From contig WOGZ01000016.1 of NCBI GenBank assembly GCA_009733775.1, forward strand, positions 62,001 to 126,000: a stretch of DNA of 64,000 bases, in the 5' to 3' direction. A model generated the notes under the pieces. That model made no database searches. It saw only the letters and a list, made by a program, of their open reading frames with translations, and was not told the origin of the DNA. Numbering within the stretch: position 1 is the stretch's first letter; every line of letters starts with the position of its first letter. This DNA is from Alectoria sarmentosa (taxonomy: Eukaryota; Ascomycota; Lecanoromycetes; Lecanorales; Parmeliaceae). A program made the position numbers and the translations under genes. Below are positions 46,114 through 57,644 of this stretch, piece by piece.

Positions 46114-46992
46114 ATGGCACGTGGTGGATTATCTGACAATCAAAGGCAGAGCCAAGTCGGGGCAGGATACAGAGCTGCACGCAATGGTCACCTCACCAGC
46201 GGTCGAGTCTCGAAGACAACCATTTCCCGCGGAGGAACCACGAAAAAGCCCAGAAGTACAACAACGCCTTATACGCCCGCTGAATTCTCCTCCTCGGAGA
46301 CTCAGTACTTTTCCAAGACAGACGCCTGGAATGCTGGATGTTTAATTCCTGGCACTAAGAAAGTCGTTTTCGGCGATGACTTTGGCATCGAAGAGTAGGG
46401 GATCCTTCCATGCGTGCACATTACACAAGTTCTGCTCACGTATCAAACTCGGCACAGTAGTCACCTTGATGCCATCGTGGCCGCTGGCCCCGCTTATTGC
46501 CATTCGCTGCGCCATTTCAAATGTGGTGATACTGACACCGGAAAAGGCGGTTCACTCACTGATGCCTCCATAAGCCGACTAGCCGCAGCGTGTCCCAATC
46601 TTATCCACGTGTCCCTCGAAGCCTCGAAACGCTTGACCGACTCATCTTTGCTTGCATTGGTAACACGATGCCCTGATCTCCAATATATAGAGATAAGTGG
46701 CAACGACAAGGTCTCTGGAGACGTTGAAGGTCCCGCCCTCGAAGAAATACGTGAAGATGCGAGTCTGGGAAAGAAGTTGCAAAAGCTCCGCCTCACGGAC
46801 CAGTGCCTGTATGCTGAAAAGTTCTCTAAGATGCTCAAGAGCCTGTCGGCCAAAAGGAAGAAGTTGGCGATTGAAGTGGGCGAAGTACACGAGAGAGGGA
46901 TCGGAGTCAGTACATGGTTGGGTGGGAAAAAAAAGAGCGGATACCAAGCTTTTGGTGGTCCAGGCGGTTTCGGTCATTATGGAGGTTTCTAG
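46114..46992 (+). CDS. Leucine-rich-repeat (AMN1/F-box-LRR-like) protein
   Basis: Two exons, 46114-46394 and 46458-46992, encode 271 aa. The 63-nt intron (GTAGGG to CACAG) removes an in-frame TAG at 46396 and keeps phase. The N-terminus is basic, Ser/Thr/Arg-rich and probably disordered. Residues ~100-200 hold repeats of the cysteine-containing LRR type (LTDASISRLAAACPNLIHVS, LTDSSLLALVTRCPDLQYIE), as in F-box/LRR proteins and Amn1. There is no clear F-box, so this may be a short adaptor or regulator. The C-terminus is Gly-rich (AFGGPGGFGHYGGF). Homologues in filamentous fungi are usually annotated only as RNI-like or F-box/LRR proteins. The gene is well supported; the exact intron end is inferred from frame and signals. 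Confidence 0.75.
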
Positions 46993-48343
46993 CGATAGCA
47001 GCGGCTTGACAGACAAATACGCAGGTGGATCTGACTCCAGGCCCTAAGAATCACAGAAAGCACGTTTTGTATCCCTCTGTTGATCCTCTGGATCAAGCTT
47101 ACGGCAACCTCCCTTGCCCGGTGCACCTTTCCGATCAATGTTACTTCTTGTGCCGTTCATGTAATCCTTTGAAAATGGAGCTCGGAGAAGAAGCTTGAAG
47201 AACCAATCATCGAGATCTTTGGATTACATTACGAATTCTGGCCTATGCGAATGTGGAGCTGAAGACGATTACTGCTTTTTCAGTTAAAAGGACTCGAGGA
47301 TCGTCTCTGTCAGCGGAACATGAGAAGCTCGGGCTTTTACACTGTTATAGCGATCCTAAGAAAAGGTCCTAGGCTGTTTCACTCGGAGAATACACAGCCT
47401 CACGGATTGCGTAAATCCTACCGAGGTGCCTGGTGAGAGAGCAAGATGCGACCCTTTCACTTCCAGGCTTACATGATCGGAGCTGGGATTGTCAAAGGGA
47501 GATGCAACGCCAGGCCAAAATAGGAGATGGTGTTCAACTGAAAAGTCTGAAATGCGTCATGCCGCGGGTAGAGCACATGCTAGAGAGTACACGCCGCTCG
47601 CTTTCCTTATCTCTTCAATGGCCTCTCCCCTAGTCTCGCGCCCCCATGTCCGGATGCCCTTCTCATCTACCCATCTCTTCAGGACATTTTTGCGCTGCAA
47701 AGCGAGTGACTTCAACATGATCAGCCACACTTCATACATCCACTGCAGTTGTCATGATATATGGTCCGGGCTTTCCCTCGATCTTGCTGTGCGTTTTATT
47801 CGTTTGTTTCTACCGAGTCCGGCAACGTGCTTACGAGGCAAAGTGCTTACTCTATGTCGGCACTTACGCACTGGGTGTAGTTTGCATAAATTTGACACCG
47901 CCATGAAACAGCAGAGGGTGTGCACGCCGCAGGAGAGGTTATTTTTTCTGCAAATTAGTATATGGTGAACGACCATCTCTTTCTCCCACCTTCTGTTCCG
48001 TTTCGGATCTGTTTGCGCTGTGCGGCAAGGGTAGGTAGAAGGTATTTTGAAAACAATGCATTTTGCTCTTTGGAGTTTCGAAAAGAGGTCTCTAGTGGTA
48101 GTCCCCTGTCATTGCGCATTCAACTCTTAGCCTCTGTGTTTCTGTCTGTCTTTCGTTGCTTAAACACGTCCTGGCATTTTTTGTTTGGCCTCTTCTAAAC
48201 ATCCGATCCACATTCGTTCAGTCAATGCAAATTTTAATATTCTTGTTTTAACCTCAACCTTCATTTGTCGTTCGTCACGACAGGATAGGATACCTTTCTA
48301 TCTAGTACAACAGGTACTCGAGGTATCTACCAAAATCCCAATC
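46993..48343. other. Gene-poor stretch
   Basis: 3' flank of the LRR-like gene and 5' flank of the SAT4-like gene. A plus-strand frame at 47489-47968 has no recognisable motif. Confidence 0.4.
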
Positions 48344-49817
48344 ATGTCGCACAACCAAGGTCTCGGCGTAGCACACTACGTCAAGAATATCACCATCTTT
48401 TCAGTATTTTCCGGACTCGCATTTGTGGCCGTAATTCTACGCATTTGGGCAAGAAGAATTCAGAAAATGTCGCTAGAGTTGAACGATCATCTCATTGTGC
48501 TTGGTCTGGTATGAGCTAGTCTTCCATACATGTCAACTTTCGTCCATTTGACCTTTTCAGCTCTGTGCGCTTGGGGAGAGTGCAGTAAATATCTACGGTA
48601 AGCGCCTTCATCTCTAATGACGAAGACAGACCTCCAGTGTCTGACTACGTATTTTTAGGGTGTCACTTTGGACTAGTTAAAGATATGAATCAAGAGGATA
48701 CATCGAAAGCAATCATCTTTTCACTAAAGGTACAAACTTCCCTCTTGCCGTTCAATCCCTATGCTGAAATAAATGCATCCCCAGAACCAATTCATGAGCC
48801 CAATCATTTGGGTTGCCTCCGTCACATTCATCCGGGCCTCCATCGTCTTCCTCTACATCCGCATTTTCCCAACCCGCTTATTCCGCACAATTTGCTACCT
48901 GGTCCTCGTGATCAATCTTTGCTTCTTCGTCGGTACCGTTCTCGCAGACTGCCTCATCTGCCAACCTGTATCCTATCGATGGGATCGCACGATTGGCGGC
49001 AGTGGACAATGTGGGGATCAGAAATCCCTAGACCTCTTCATTGGCATTTTCAATCTCTCCCTCGACGTTACGGCCGTGTTACTGCCGATGCCGGTCCTTT
49101 GGGGTTTGAACATGGCCATAGGGAAGAAAGTGATGCTGAGTGGCATGTTTGGCATGGGCACCGCGTACGTTCTCCACCTTTGCCGGCCTGTATCCTCTGC
49201 TACCGGCATCAAGCGTTTTGGCATCGTGCTGAATGATGTGCTTCCACAGCATCTGCGCCCTCACCGTCTACCGCATCTACGATACCACCACAATCGCCGG
49301 CACGACCGCTGCTTCCAACGAACAAGACACCTACGCCCTCATCGCCATGCTCACCTCCCTCGAAGCCCTCCTCGGCGTCGTCAACGCCTGCCTCCCCGTC
49401 CTCAAACCCGTCTTCAACAAAATGCGCGGGACCGCCCCCAAGAGCGGCTCCGGCGTCACCGAAAGCCCCAAGTCCGGCACCATCCGCATCTTTATGCGCG
49501 TGAGCCAAATGCTGACTCTCACATCGAGGAAATCCAAACCTTTTTCGAGCGACGAGGAAACTCTGACCGAGATGACTGAGACTTCGGCATGGGATGCGGA
49601 GAAGAAGAAAGAGAGATCCGGTGCCGAAAGCGGAAAGAAGGCGTCGGTGAGGACGAAGGAGATCAGCTCGCCGATGACGCGGAAGGCGGAGAGGGTGATG
49701 GGGATCAAGGCGTCGGAGATATATGTGCGGAGGGAGGTGGATGTGGAGAGTGTGGCGAGCTGGGATGAGAGGGGGTTGGCTTTTGAGAGGTGGGAGGGGC
49801 GGCGGGAACGGTGGTGA
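48344..49817 (+). CDS. SAT4/rhodopsin-like fungal integral membrane protein (PTH11-related)
   Basis: Five exons, 48344-48508, 48561-48597, 48659-48729, 48785-49164 and 49250-49817, encode 406 aa; introns are 52-85 nt. The joins keep frame and give about seven membrane segments: ITIFSVFSGLAFVAVILRIW with the ILRIWARR motif, LCALGESAVNIYG, SPIIWVASVTFIRASIVFLY, TICYLVLVINLCFFVGTVLA, LFIGIFNLSLDVTAVLLPMP, ICALTVYRIY and ALIAMLTSLEALLGVVNACL. The Cys in LADCLICQPVSYRWDRT and the ending NACLPVLKPVF are typical of the fungal SAT4 (rhodopsin-domain) family, to which PTH11-like receptors are related. The ~150-residue cytosolic tail is charged. A role in surface or nutrient sensing is known for some relatives but not shown here. 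No CFEM domain is present. Confidence 0.85.
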
Positions 49818-50395
49818 AAGGTTTTGGACCTAAGGCTTGGTTCCACAGAGCTGTTCTTGGGGTATACTATGATGACTAGCTAATGTGAAATGCGAAGGGC
49901 CATCCATCACCGTCTCGTTGTCCTGGAGCCGCCGATAGCCCCAGTCGACCATATATCACAGGAACCATTTTCTCAGAATTACACGAGTGCTGCCCAGGGT
50001 AGAAAGCTTAGGTAGGCGGATGTTTTCTATATTCTTGCAATGCTGTTGCCCATGATTGTCAGAGAACAATGCTGCTATGACTCTCCAATTTATGTATATC
50101 TGTTCTTCACTTGTGTTATCTCTCAGTAGAATTGTTGCATTCTGTTTCATCATTGCGGCTTGTGATGGCCTTTGGATGACATGGTAATTGGACGCACTTC
50201 TTTAACTCTTATTCGGAGACCATGCGTTTGTTTAAACCATCCCCAAAGAGTCGGCCTGCATGAGACTAGGCCCCTTAGCAACCTAGCGCTTACAGGCTAT
50301 TGGTATGTTGAATCGTCTCTTTGTACTCCCTACCATTTGCCTCAATCCTCGACATTTCCAACCTTCTGCACTCGAAGTGATCAGGATTAAATACC
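49818..50395. other. Intergenic, nothing recognised
   Basis: 3' flank of the SAT4-like gene and promoter of the hydrolase gene, both on the plus strand. Confidence 0.4.
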
Positions 50396-51473
50396 ATGGA
50401 AACAATCACCTACACCCAAGTCGACTCTCTCAACATCCAACTCGACCTCTACCTCCCACCAGAACTGGAGCAAGGCCTCGTCGCAGCCGTTGTGCACTTC
50501 CACGGCGGAGGCATGATCGCAGGGTGTCGTAAAACCTTGTCCACCCAGCTCTGGCTCAAAGGCAAGTCTCACAGCCTTGCTCCACCATTAGAAACAGGAA
50601 CGAACGCAACATTGACAGCCGACCCCAGACGCAACACTGGAGCACGGCATCCTCTTCATCAGCGCCGACCATCGCCTCCTCTACCCTTCCACCGGCCTCG
50701 ACATCATCGCCGACATCAAGAACCTCTTCACCTTCCTCGCTTCCCCCAGCTTCTCAGAGACGCATCTGCCACCGGGCGTGACCCTCGACGCAAGCCGCAT
50801 AGCCGTCTCGGGCGAATCGGGCGGCGGCTATGCCACCCGCGCCGCTGGCATCTTCGCCGAGCCAAAGCCGAGAGCATTACTCCTGCAGTATGCCCAGGGC
50901 GGCCAACTCCTCGACGATCACTGGCTCGCGGTCAAAGGGCGCGACGTGCCAGACCCTGAAGGCGGAATAGTGTCGAGGGAATCTGTCGCCCATCTTCTCA
51001 ACAAGCAACAGGAGCCCATCTCCGACGATCCGATGCCGTTCCTAGGTGATGACGCACCAAAGCGTGATAGCGGGAGGACGAAATTGCTCCTCTGGTGGTG
51101 GCGCACGGGCGGCCTCATCGACGTCGTGCTAGGCGTCAACGGCATGGCTCGATTCCTGCGAAACCTCACCCTGGCCCAGCGTGAGGGTTATATCCCGTCG
51201 CCCCTGCGCAGCGCCATCTTGCAGACGCAGCTCACGGAGACCTTCCCCCCGACTTTCTTGCTCCACGGCAAGGACGACAAGCTCGTGCTGCCGGCCGAGT
51301 CCCAGCTCACGTACGACCGGCTGCAGGAGTTGGGCGTGGAGGCTGAGCTGCATCTGCTCGAGGGCGCCGGCCATTCGTTGGTGGATGGGAAGGATCCGCC
51401 GAATTTGGCGGCGGGGGCTGGAGAGGTGCGGTGGAAGGCGGTGGAGTTCCTGATGCACAAGCTAGAGGCATAG
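50396..51473 (+). CDS. Alpha/beta hydrolase (HSL/carboxylesterase-like) with a GC-AG intron
   Basis: Two exons, 50396-50561 and 50629-51473, encode 336 aa. The 67-nt intron begins AAAG/GCAAGT, the usual context for a GC donor, and ends CCCAG. The join gives LWLKDATLEHGILFISADHR, the strand before the oxyanion region in these enzymes; no GT donor nearby rescues the frame. HFHGGG is the oxyanion-hole motif, GESGGGYA the nucleophile elbow (Ser), HGKDDKLV carries the acid Asp and GAGHSL the catalytic His. The order and spacing match the alpha/beta hydrolase fold 3 family, whose fungal members cleave esters, often in detoxification or secondary metabolism. No signal peptide is present, so the enzyme is likely cytosolic. 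The substrate is unknown. Confidence 0.9.
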
Positions 51474-53989
51474 TATTATGCCATCAAGTTCGATTGCGAG
51501 CCATGTATATAGTCCGCATCTCGGCTTTGGCGAATTTGATAATGGGGCGGCCGGTTTCTGTTAGTCCAATAAACACACCCTCAGCTGCTATGAACTGCAT
51601 TTACAGATCACAATAAGACTGTCTCCACCGCAGCGTTGGGCCAGACAAGCCGATTCCGCAGACACAGTACCGCTTTATGCTAGCCACCTCGAGATCGCCG
51701 ATCTCATTCAGACTCATGCTCGCCGGATAAGAGCCATGTCATGCTATTCTTTGACTCCCTGAGAAGGTCAAAAAAGATGGCATCCTCATTGTCAGTAAAA
51801 CAGACATATCGAGCTTCCGCTGGTTCCGAATCCAGAGCGAGTGCAACAGCCAAAAGAGTTCCACGTTCTCAGCGTCCTGTTCGATGCTGAATCCTCAAGT
51901 GAAAGTGAGCCCCGGGTCGGAGAATGTCTAGGTTCGATAAGCAGATGATTGGTGCTTAAATGTAAAAGACTTGTAAGAGAGTTTGTGGAGCTAGGATAGC
52001 AGATTAGTAAGTGACATTTAAAATACGAGTACGATTATGAGTAGATCGGATTAAAATACGAGATGGTGCGGAGACGGAAATAGAATTTTCACAACCTCGA
52101 CCGCACAAAAGAAATCTCAGGTCTTGACTTCATCTCATCATATCCAAGCAATTGTAGAAGCGCCATTTTGCCCATTGCTATTGCATTTAACTCCCTTTGC
52201 CATGAGAAGAGCCTTATGCGTTACCAGCCTTGGGTGATCTCCTGTTGCTCACCGTCTTTCTGTAACCTCTCTCTATCCAGAGCTGATAATTCCGGCTCAA
52301 CCCTCCGCTGCTCAAGGCAAGTACCTGACCTTTCAACTCTTCGTCTAGAGCTGCGTTCCTGCATCTTTGTCCCGTTGCGCCCCTTGTCTCGTCTCATCCC
52401 TCACTGTCAGCCTTGCTCACTCTAGCTCTGGGTCTGCCATATTGTGCTTGCTGCCTATGGTCAACAATCGGTATATACCAGGAGTGATGGCGCCCGGAGA
52501 GGCTGCTTAGTTCCGAACAGCGTCGCTGGAACGAGTGAAGGCGTGATGGATTCTCGTTACGCTGTCATTTGATATTTGAATGCGCGGGAGGCATGTTGGA
52601 ATATCGTAATGGAATGGGTACCCTCGAAGGTAAAAGCTGTCGTCTATGCGCGCAATTACACTCGCTTTTTGCGAGATTCAAAAGTTTTCGTAGGCCAGGG
52701 GCTCGGATTTGCTTTGGTCATGGGTGGCTGGAAGTGGATGAGTGGCAGGTTGCTTGGAGGGAGGTCTGATGCGATTGGACCTTTACAAGACATCTAGTAG
52801 GTCCTCTGTGTCAATGCAGTACTCCGGATCTTGTGCAATAGTTATCTTTGTAGCATGTGTTGTGGTTGTCGTTGTCCGCGAACCTCGTTGATGGTGCGCT
52901 TGCGTGTTTGAAATATCGTGTCCTGAGAATATTTCAAGTAAGCGCGACAAATTTTCCAATCGCAGGGAAGGCCAGTGAAAGTTGGCTGTGAGAGAGAAAG
53001 AAAAGGAATAATAAATTGCGTTGAAAAATAATTTTCCAAGAAATTGATTTATTATTTTGAATAGCGTCCTCTTCTTCAATAGTCCAGGTTGTATGGCTGG
53101 CAGAGGAGTAGCTAGAGACTCATACACTGGCCACTTGTTAAAAGGTCGCGCTAACCGTGCGGACATGGTTAGTATCAAGCAAGCCTTTACAAGTGCCTAC
53201 GAAAGTGAAAGAAGGCAATGACTAAGAATCCTCCACGAGCCTGAATTTCCTGCAGCATCTACCCTCTCAGAGAGGCTACGATATGAGTCCTTTTGGCGTC
53301 TTTGATTCTTGGTGTTGATTCCAGGGGTTGGGTTCGATTTGTGCAGAGGGCCGGATCTTTTTTTTTTCTTTTTTCACGACACGAAAAGGGGCTGCCAAGC
53401 GAGCTTATGAGCACTTTACAAGGCAACTGCCAGATCTGGAGACCCTCGCTCATTCTTAGCTAATTATTCCCGGGTGGTCTTGCTGCTCTTTCTACGACGC
53501 GGCGTAACAGGTTGGATTTCAGGGCACGAACAAGTATTTGACCATTAACACAGCTCAACGACCTCAACCCACGACAATTTTACATCATCACACACTCAGA
53601 TCCGACTAACCCTCCACCTTTCCTGCCGCTGTTATTCTCGCATATTTTGCTCCGCTCCCTACCCACTCCGCTCTTACTATGTTTGCTACTCCCCCCCTTC
53701 TTGTTACTGTTGGTATCTTTCCATCCCCCCGACCAGTTCTGACTCATGAAATGGTCTTTCCTGTACGCCTCTCGTTTATCTATCGCCCACAACCCCAAGA
53801 GATGATGAGCTCGTCTGTGCACGGCATGAATCTTGGTCCGGAAATGCTTATCATGCCCATCCCCTTGGTCGCAGTCTTCGGGAAAGCAGCGGACATGTTC
53901 GTATGCGTGGCGCATCTCATGGGGCATTGTACCAACCATTGTCTTGAACGAAGTATCGATCGAATGATCCAGCAATATTGTCTTGGCAT
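51474..53989. other. Gene-poor stretch
   Basis: About 2.5 kb without a gene I can support, except that the right-hand part (53580-53989) may hold the damaged 3' end of the secreted-protein gene that begins at 54370. Short frames at 52168-52425 and 52783-53178 have no motif. Confidence 0.4.
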
Positions 53990-54370
53990 TCAGTTTAACT
54001 CGGCAATGTCCCAACTCGCCAGGCTGTGGCCTTTGAGGTCGAATTGCTCGTTCGTGCCGTTCAGAAAGCCCACCGAGGCGTTATTCATAGATTCCAGAAC
54101 CATGTCATTCTCGTCGGTGCCTAGATGCTCGATAGTGTTATAAAATTTCGATGAAGACGCAAGAACAGAGGGAACGAGTACCAGTGTGAAAGGCGGTAAC
54201 GTAGAGGCCGTTCTTGTCCTCGTTACCGTGGCCTCGAACACGGGTCTGGAGATAATAGCGAGCTGGAGGAGAGATGGTCGTTTTAGTGATCGAATTGACC
54301 GCCGGGGGGGAGAGGCGAGAGCGAGGGGTAGGGTGAGGGTGAAGAGGATGGTGGAGTGAGTGAGACGCAT
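53990..54370 (-). pseudogene. Predicted secreted protein, reading frame disrupted
   Basis: The N-terminus MRLTHSTILFTLTLPLALAS is a clear signal peptide. Two later blocks read like a fungal secreted family: ARYYLQTRVRGHGNEDKNGL (54262-54182) and, after a 61-nt intron (54181-54121, GTACTC to CTAG), TGTDENDMVLESMNN and GFLNGTNEQFDL. To join the signal peptide to the first block by the 37-nt intron 54299-54263, one base too many is present; it coincides with a run of seven C at 54304-54310. After SLASWDIAELN the frame ends at 53990, and another frame stays open to 53580, so the C-terminus is also unclear. Either two frame errors in the assembly or a decaying gene. No function is assigned. Confidence 0.5.
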
Positions 54371-56013
54371 TGTGATTCAAGGGGTAAGGTTGAAGATGGG
54401 GAAGATTGGTAAGGTGTTTTACGATTATGGAAGAACCCAGAGAATAACGGGTAAGAGCGATGAGCTAATCAGTTTAAATATGCTTGTGATGTGTTTAGAG
54501 TGAAGGGAGTAGCAAGAGGAGGGAGCACGTCATTGTATATCATTTTTCTCCGTTCTTGCCTTGTCACATTCATCAACACATGACCCACGTATGATCCGCG
54601 TCTCAAACGAAGACACCGACGCTGATCTGTATAGCTTCAACGTCATACTGCGATCACGAGCGAGCTGCGGAGCTTCTATAGCCCAAACTCTGCAATCATC
54701 ATGCCCAGTCTATCTACCTTCAGACTCCAGTATACGAGCCATCATGAGCGACGATGGGGAGGAGATGTTCGGCCTCGCATTAGTTTGGCGTAAAATCATG
54801 CAGTTAGCTGACACCATCCACCGACGACTACCTCCAATGCGAAGCCTGTTTTAGGATCAAGTTTACAATGATCCGAAGTACCTATCCCGAGGATACAAGA
54901 TCAAGGCTATTGTTAAGCTTCTATGGGGCAAGTCCATAGGAGTACTGATGGTGAGTCCCTTAATGTGCGCATCGCGCGGATTCATGTCAAAAGCACGACG
55001 AATGTGTTGAAGTATCGCTGGTTTGCTTTCCAACGCTCTGGTTCTGCGTGAGACTCTGCGAGACTGATGAAACATTAATAGCAAGATCTGCCAAGAAAGA
55101 CTCATTACGAAAGAGTGAACAAGATTATTGGAAATTCAGGATCCTCGCTGCTCGGGAAACAAAACAAGTCCTGCGACTTTTATCATTTCCACTTTCCGGC
55201 TTTTCGAAGTAAAGATAGTGAACTCATACTCGCCGGGTCATTGACTAAAGGGCACACTAAGGTTCTATGCCTGATTACAGCATAGACCACCCCCAAGGCA
55301 GAGTTGGGACAGTGAGGCCATTGACTCGCATGAATCATCTTGGCTGCTTCGGCTCGGACTTCCCTGCCGCTGCGCCGTGTACTTTTGGGTGTCACTTCAC
55401 AGACTAAGTGAATTAATAGTTAGAAATGACTTTTCATAGCTCGAACGACATGTGAGTACTCAAGGGCAAGGCTTCAATTTGTTCAGCAAATGATAACGTC
55501 ACAGCAGGGTGAAGCCAGAAGATATTGTACCTTTACGGAGAACAGACGAGAGTCTAAACTGTGCGGGCACTGTAAAAACGACGGCGGAAGATACAACATC
55601 CGTACTTCAATGAGAGACGAGTGAAAATATTACGAGCAGGCAGCAATTGAGGAGAAGAGGACACGCTCGTCGGCGAGATGTTCATGTGGTAGGAATTCCA
55701 AGACGGTACCGCTTCTCATCGCTTCTCTCATCCGCTACAAAGACATGGAAGACGAAGTGATGAATGCGATCCAAGCAGATCCCACGTACCCTGGAAATTC
55801 GCTTCGGGAAATGATTCCCCACGAATTCCTCAGCCCTGCATCTTTGCGTGGAGCGGAAGCTGCTCCACACGTCGCCTGTGCTCCAGTGCCGACACTGATG
55901 TATGAAGCGCCTCGATGTCGCTCCATCCGCCAAGATTTGCTCAATAAAATAGTAAGACGTTCCGGGGATACGCAGACCCTTTAGCCTCAGCCCGTTACGA
56001 CAGATACTAAACA
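54371..56013. other. Gene-poor stretch
   Basis: 1.6 kb between two divergent secreted-protein genes. A 79-codon plus-strand frame at 55745-55984 begins with ATG but has no family resemblance. Confidence 0.4.
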
Positions 56014-57198
56014 ATGTTTTCAACATCGATTCTAGTCCTTTTCAGTCGGCTCGCCTTGACGTTTGCAAGCCCGCTACAGGACGCCGGAGACCACGCAATA
56101 CAGCTCTCGCCTGTAGATTCTCGTTTGTTCGCAAACATTTCCAATGATGAAAATCCGTTCAACGCATCAAACGTGCTACGGATTCAATGCGACGGAGAAA
56201 AATACGGCTTCAATCCTGACGTCGCCGACTGCCAAAACGCCAGATCGTACTACACGCGCTCTTCAAAGCTGTTCACTTATGGTGAGCGTCATTCGGGCCT
56301 CGGGGAGATGGTTTTCCCGCTTCCCTACCGAATGATGGGAGGTGCGTTGCCTGAGTTGTTGAAGCTCTTCACGTTTGCACTCGAGATTGTTCGCTGAAAT
56401 CTATGGCAGATCAAGCCTTGTGCTATCTCGAACCAGTCTTGATCGATAGCTCATTAGGAACGGGCACCGCAAGTATCAATCACCTCAGCAACGCCGCGTA
56501 CGAATTGATATTGCAATGCGCAGTGAGGCAGTCGAAAGGCGGCATCGCCAAGGGAATAGGTACGTCGTAAGAATCGAGAGCTGGCGCGCCCAGCGATCGT
56601 GAAGGCAAACTTGTAAACTGGGAGTGAGATTCAAAACTCACCCTCACCAGGAGGACAGAACATGGCTGTTGTCCTCGGTACCTATCGGCCAGATCTGCAG
56701 TGTCGAGGGACCTTCGGCGCGTGGACATCTTGCAGAAGTATACTAGGTGACATGCCCGTTCTCACGACGACAGAGATCTTCGGTCCACCAGATATTCCAA
56801 CGGTCCAGATTCCTCTTCCACACTTCTTGGAGTCCGGTTGGTGTGGCCTGTCCTTTCACTATTGCGAATCTCGCTCTGACGTTTCGTACGCGCAGATGAT
56901 ACCAAGTGCGTGGTGCGGATCTTTGGAAGAGGGAGCCCAGATCTCACGTCTTGGTTCAAGATTTGGGAAGCCGTCACGGCCGTGTACTCGGCCTGTGCGA
57001 GGCATCAGCAAATAGGCAGCTTTCGTGGTCTCGGTCAGCAATTCCTTAAATATTGTAGTCCCAGGTGATGTAATGGCTGATGGTTTACCTTTAGGTGACC
57101 TCGGAAATATCTTCTTTACTTTGAGTGCCCAAACACCCAAGCTAGGTAATTTGTCCACGACTGCAGTACCCATCGATGATACACTCTCCGATGTTTAA
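56014..57198 (+). CDS. Predicted secreted protein of a widespread fungal family
   Basis: Five exons, 56014-56341, 56410-56559, 56651-56836, 56896-57033 and 57095-57198, encode 301 aa; introns are 59-91 nt, all phase 1. The signal peptide is MFSTSILVLFSRLALTFASP. The mature part has LRIQCDGEKYGFNPDVADCQ, ERHSGLGEMVFPLPYRMMGD, ALCYLEPVLIDSSLG, AYELILQCAVRQSKGGIAKG and GGQNMAVVLGTYRPDLQCRG. The order of these blocks (C-x4-YG-x5-DC, then LP-x-R, C-x-L/I, CV/CA with GG, and Y-x-P-x-xxC) is one I know from many secreted hypothetical proteins of filamentous ascomycetes, often with a tandem repeat of the fold. The second half (DDTKCVVRIFGRGSPDLTSW) repeats part of it. Its function is unknown. Four conserved phase-1 introns support the model. 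Confidence 0.8.
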
Positions 57199-57644
57199 TG
57201 GGAGGTTATGCAATTTGAGAGCTAGCACTGTCACTCAAGTTCCGGTTAGGAGAACATGAAAGGTTTGTTTCCAGAATGGTAAGAAGACGGGGGTGAACAA
57301 AATGTGCCTCAACCATATATAAAAAAATAGCAATCCCAAGAAACATGTGCTTTCATGTCTTCCGGACGTGAGTTATAAGTGCATCACCTATCCTGCTGAG
57401 ACCAAAATCGGCCTTGCAGCCGCGGCAACAGGGTAGGTACCCTGACGCCAGCAAACCTCAGTCGTGAACGCCGAGAGATTTTCGAGCTTGTGATCATTTC
57501 CTCAGTCCCTCACCTCAAACATCCACCCACACCACCACCCCTTCATCTTCCATCAAAACTTGGCCCACGGCCATCAAATTTTTGCATAGAAGGACACCTT
57601 CTGCCATTCTCTTCTCTATCCATCGAGCATCCGTCACCGCAAAG
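57199..57644. promoter_or_regulatory. Intergenic, upstream of the F-box-like gene
   Basis: Contains the 3' flank of the secreted-protein gene and a CT/CA-rich stretch near 57500-57545 just before the next start codon, typical of fungal promoters. Confidence 0.35.

Noticed and set aside
53580..54014. HEMRHAYEH in a minus-strand frame as a zinc peptidase site
   Set aside because: The frame cannot be joined cleanly to the signal-peptide exons and no other peptidase feature is present; the HExxH match may be chance.
55745..55984. 79-codon ATG-started frame
   Set aside because: Plausible length but no homology pattern or flanking exon structure; too weak to call.
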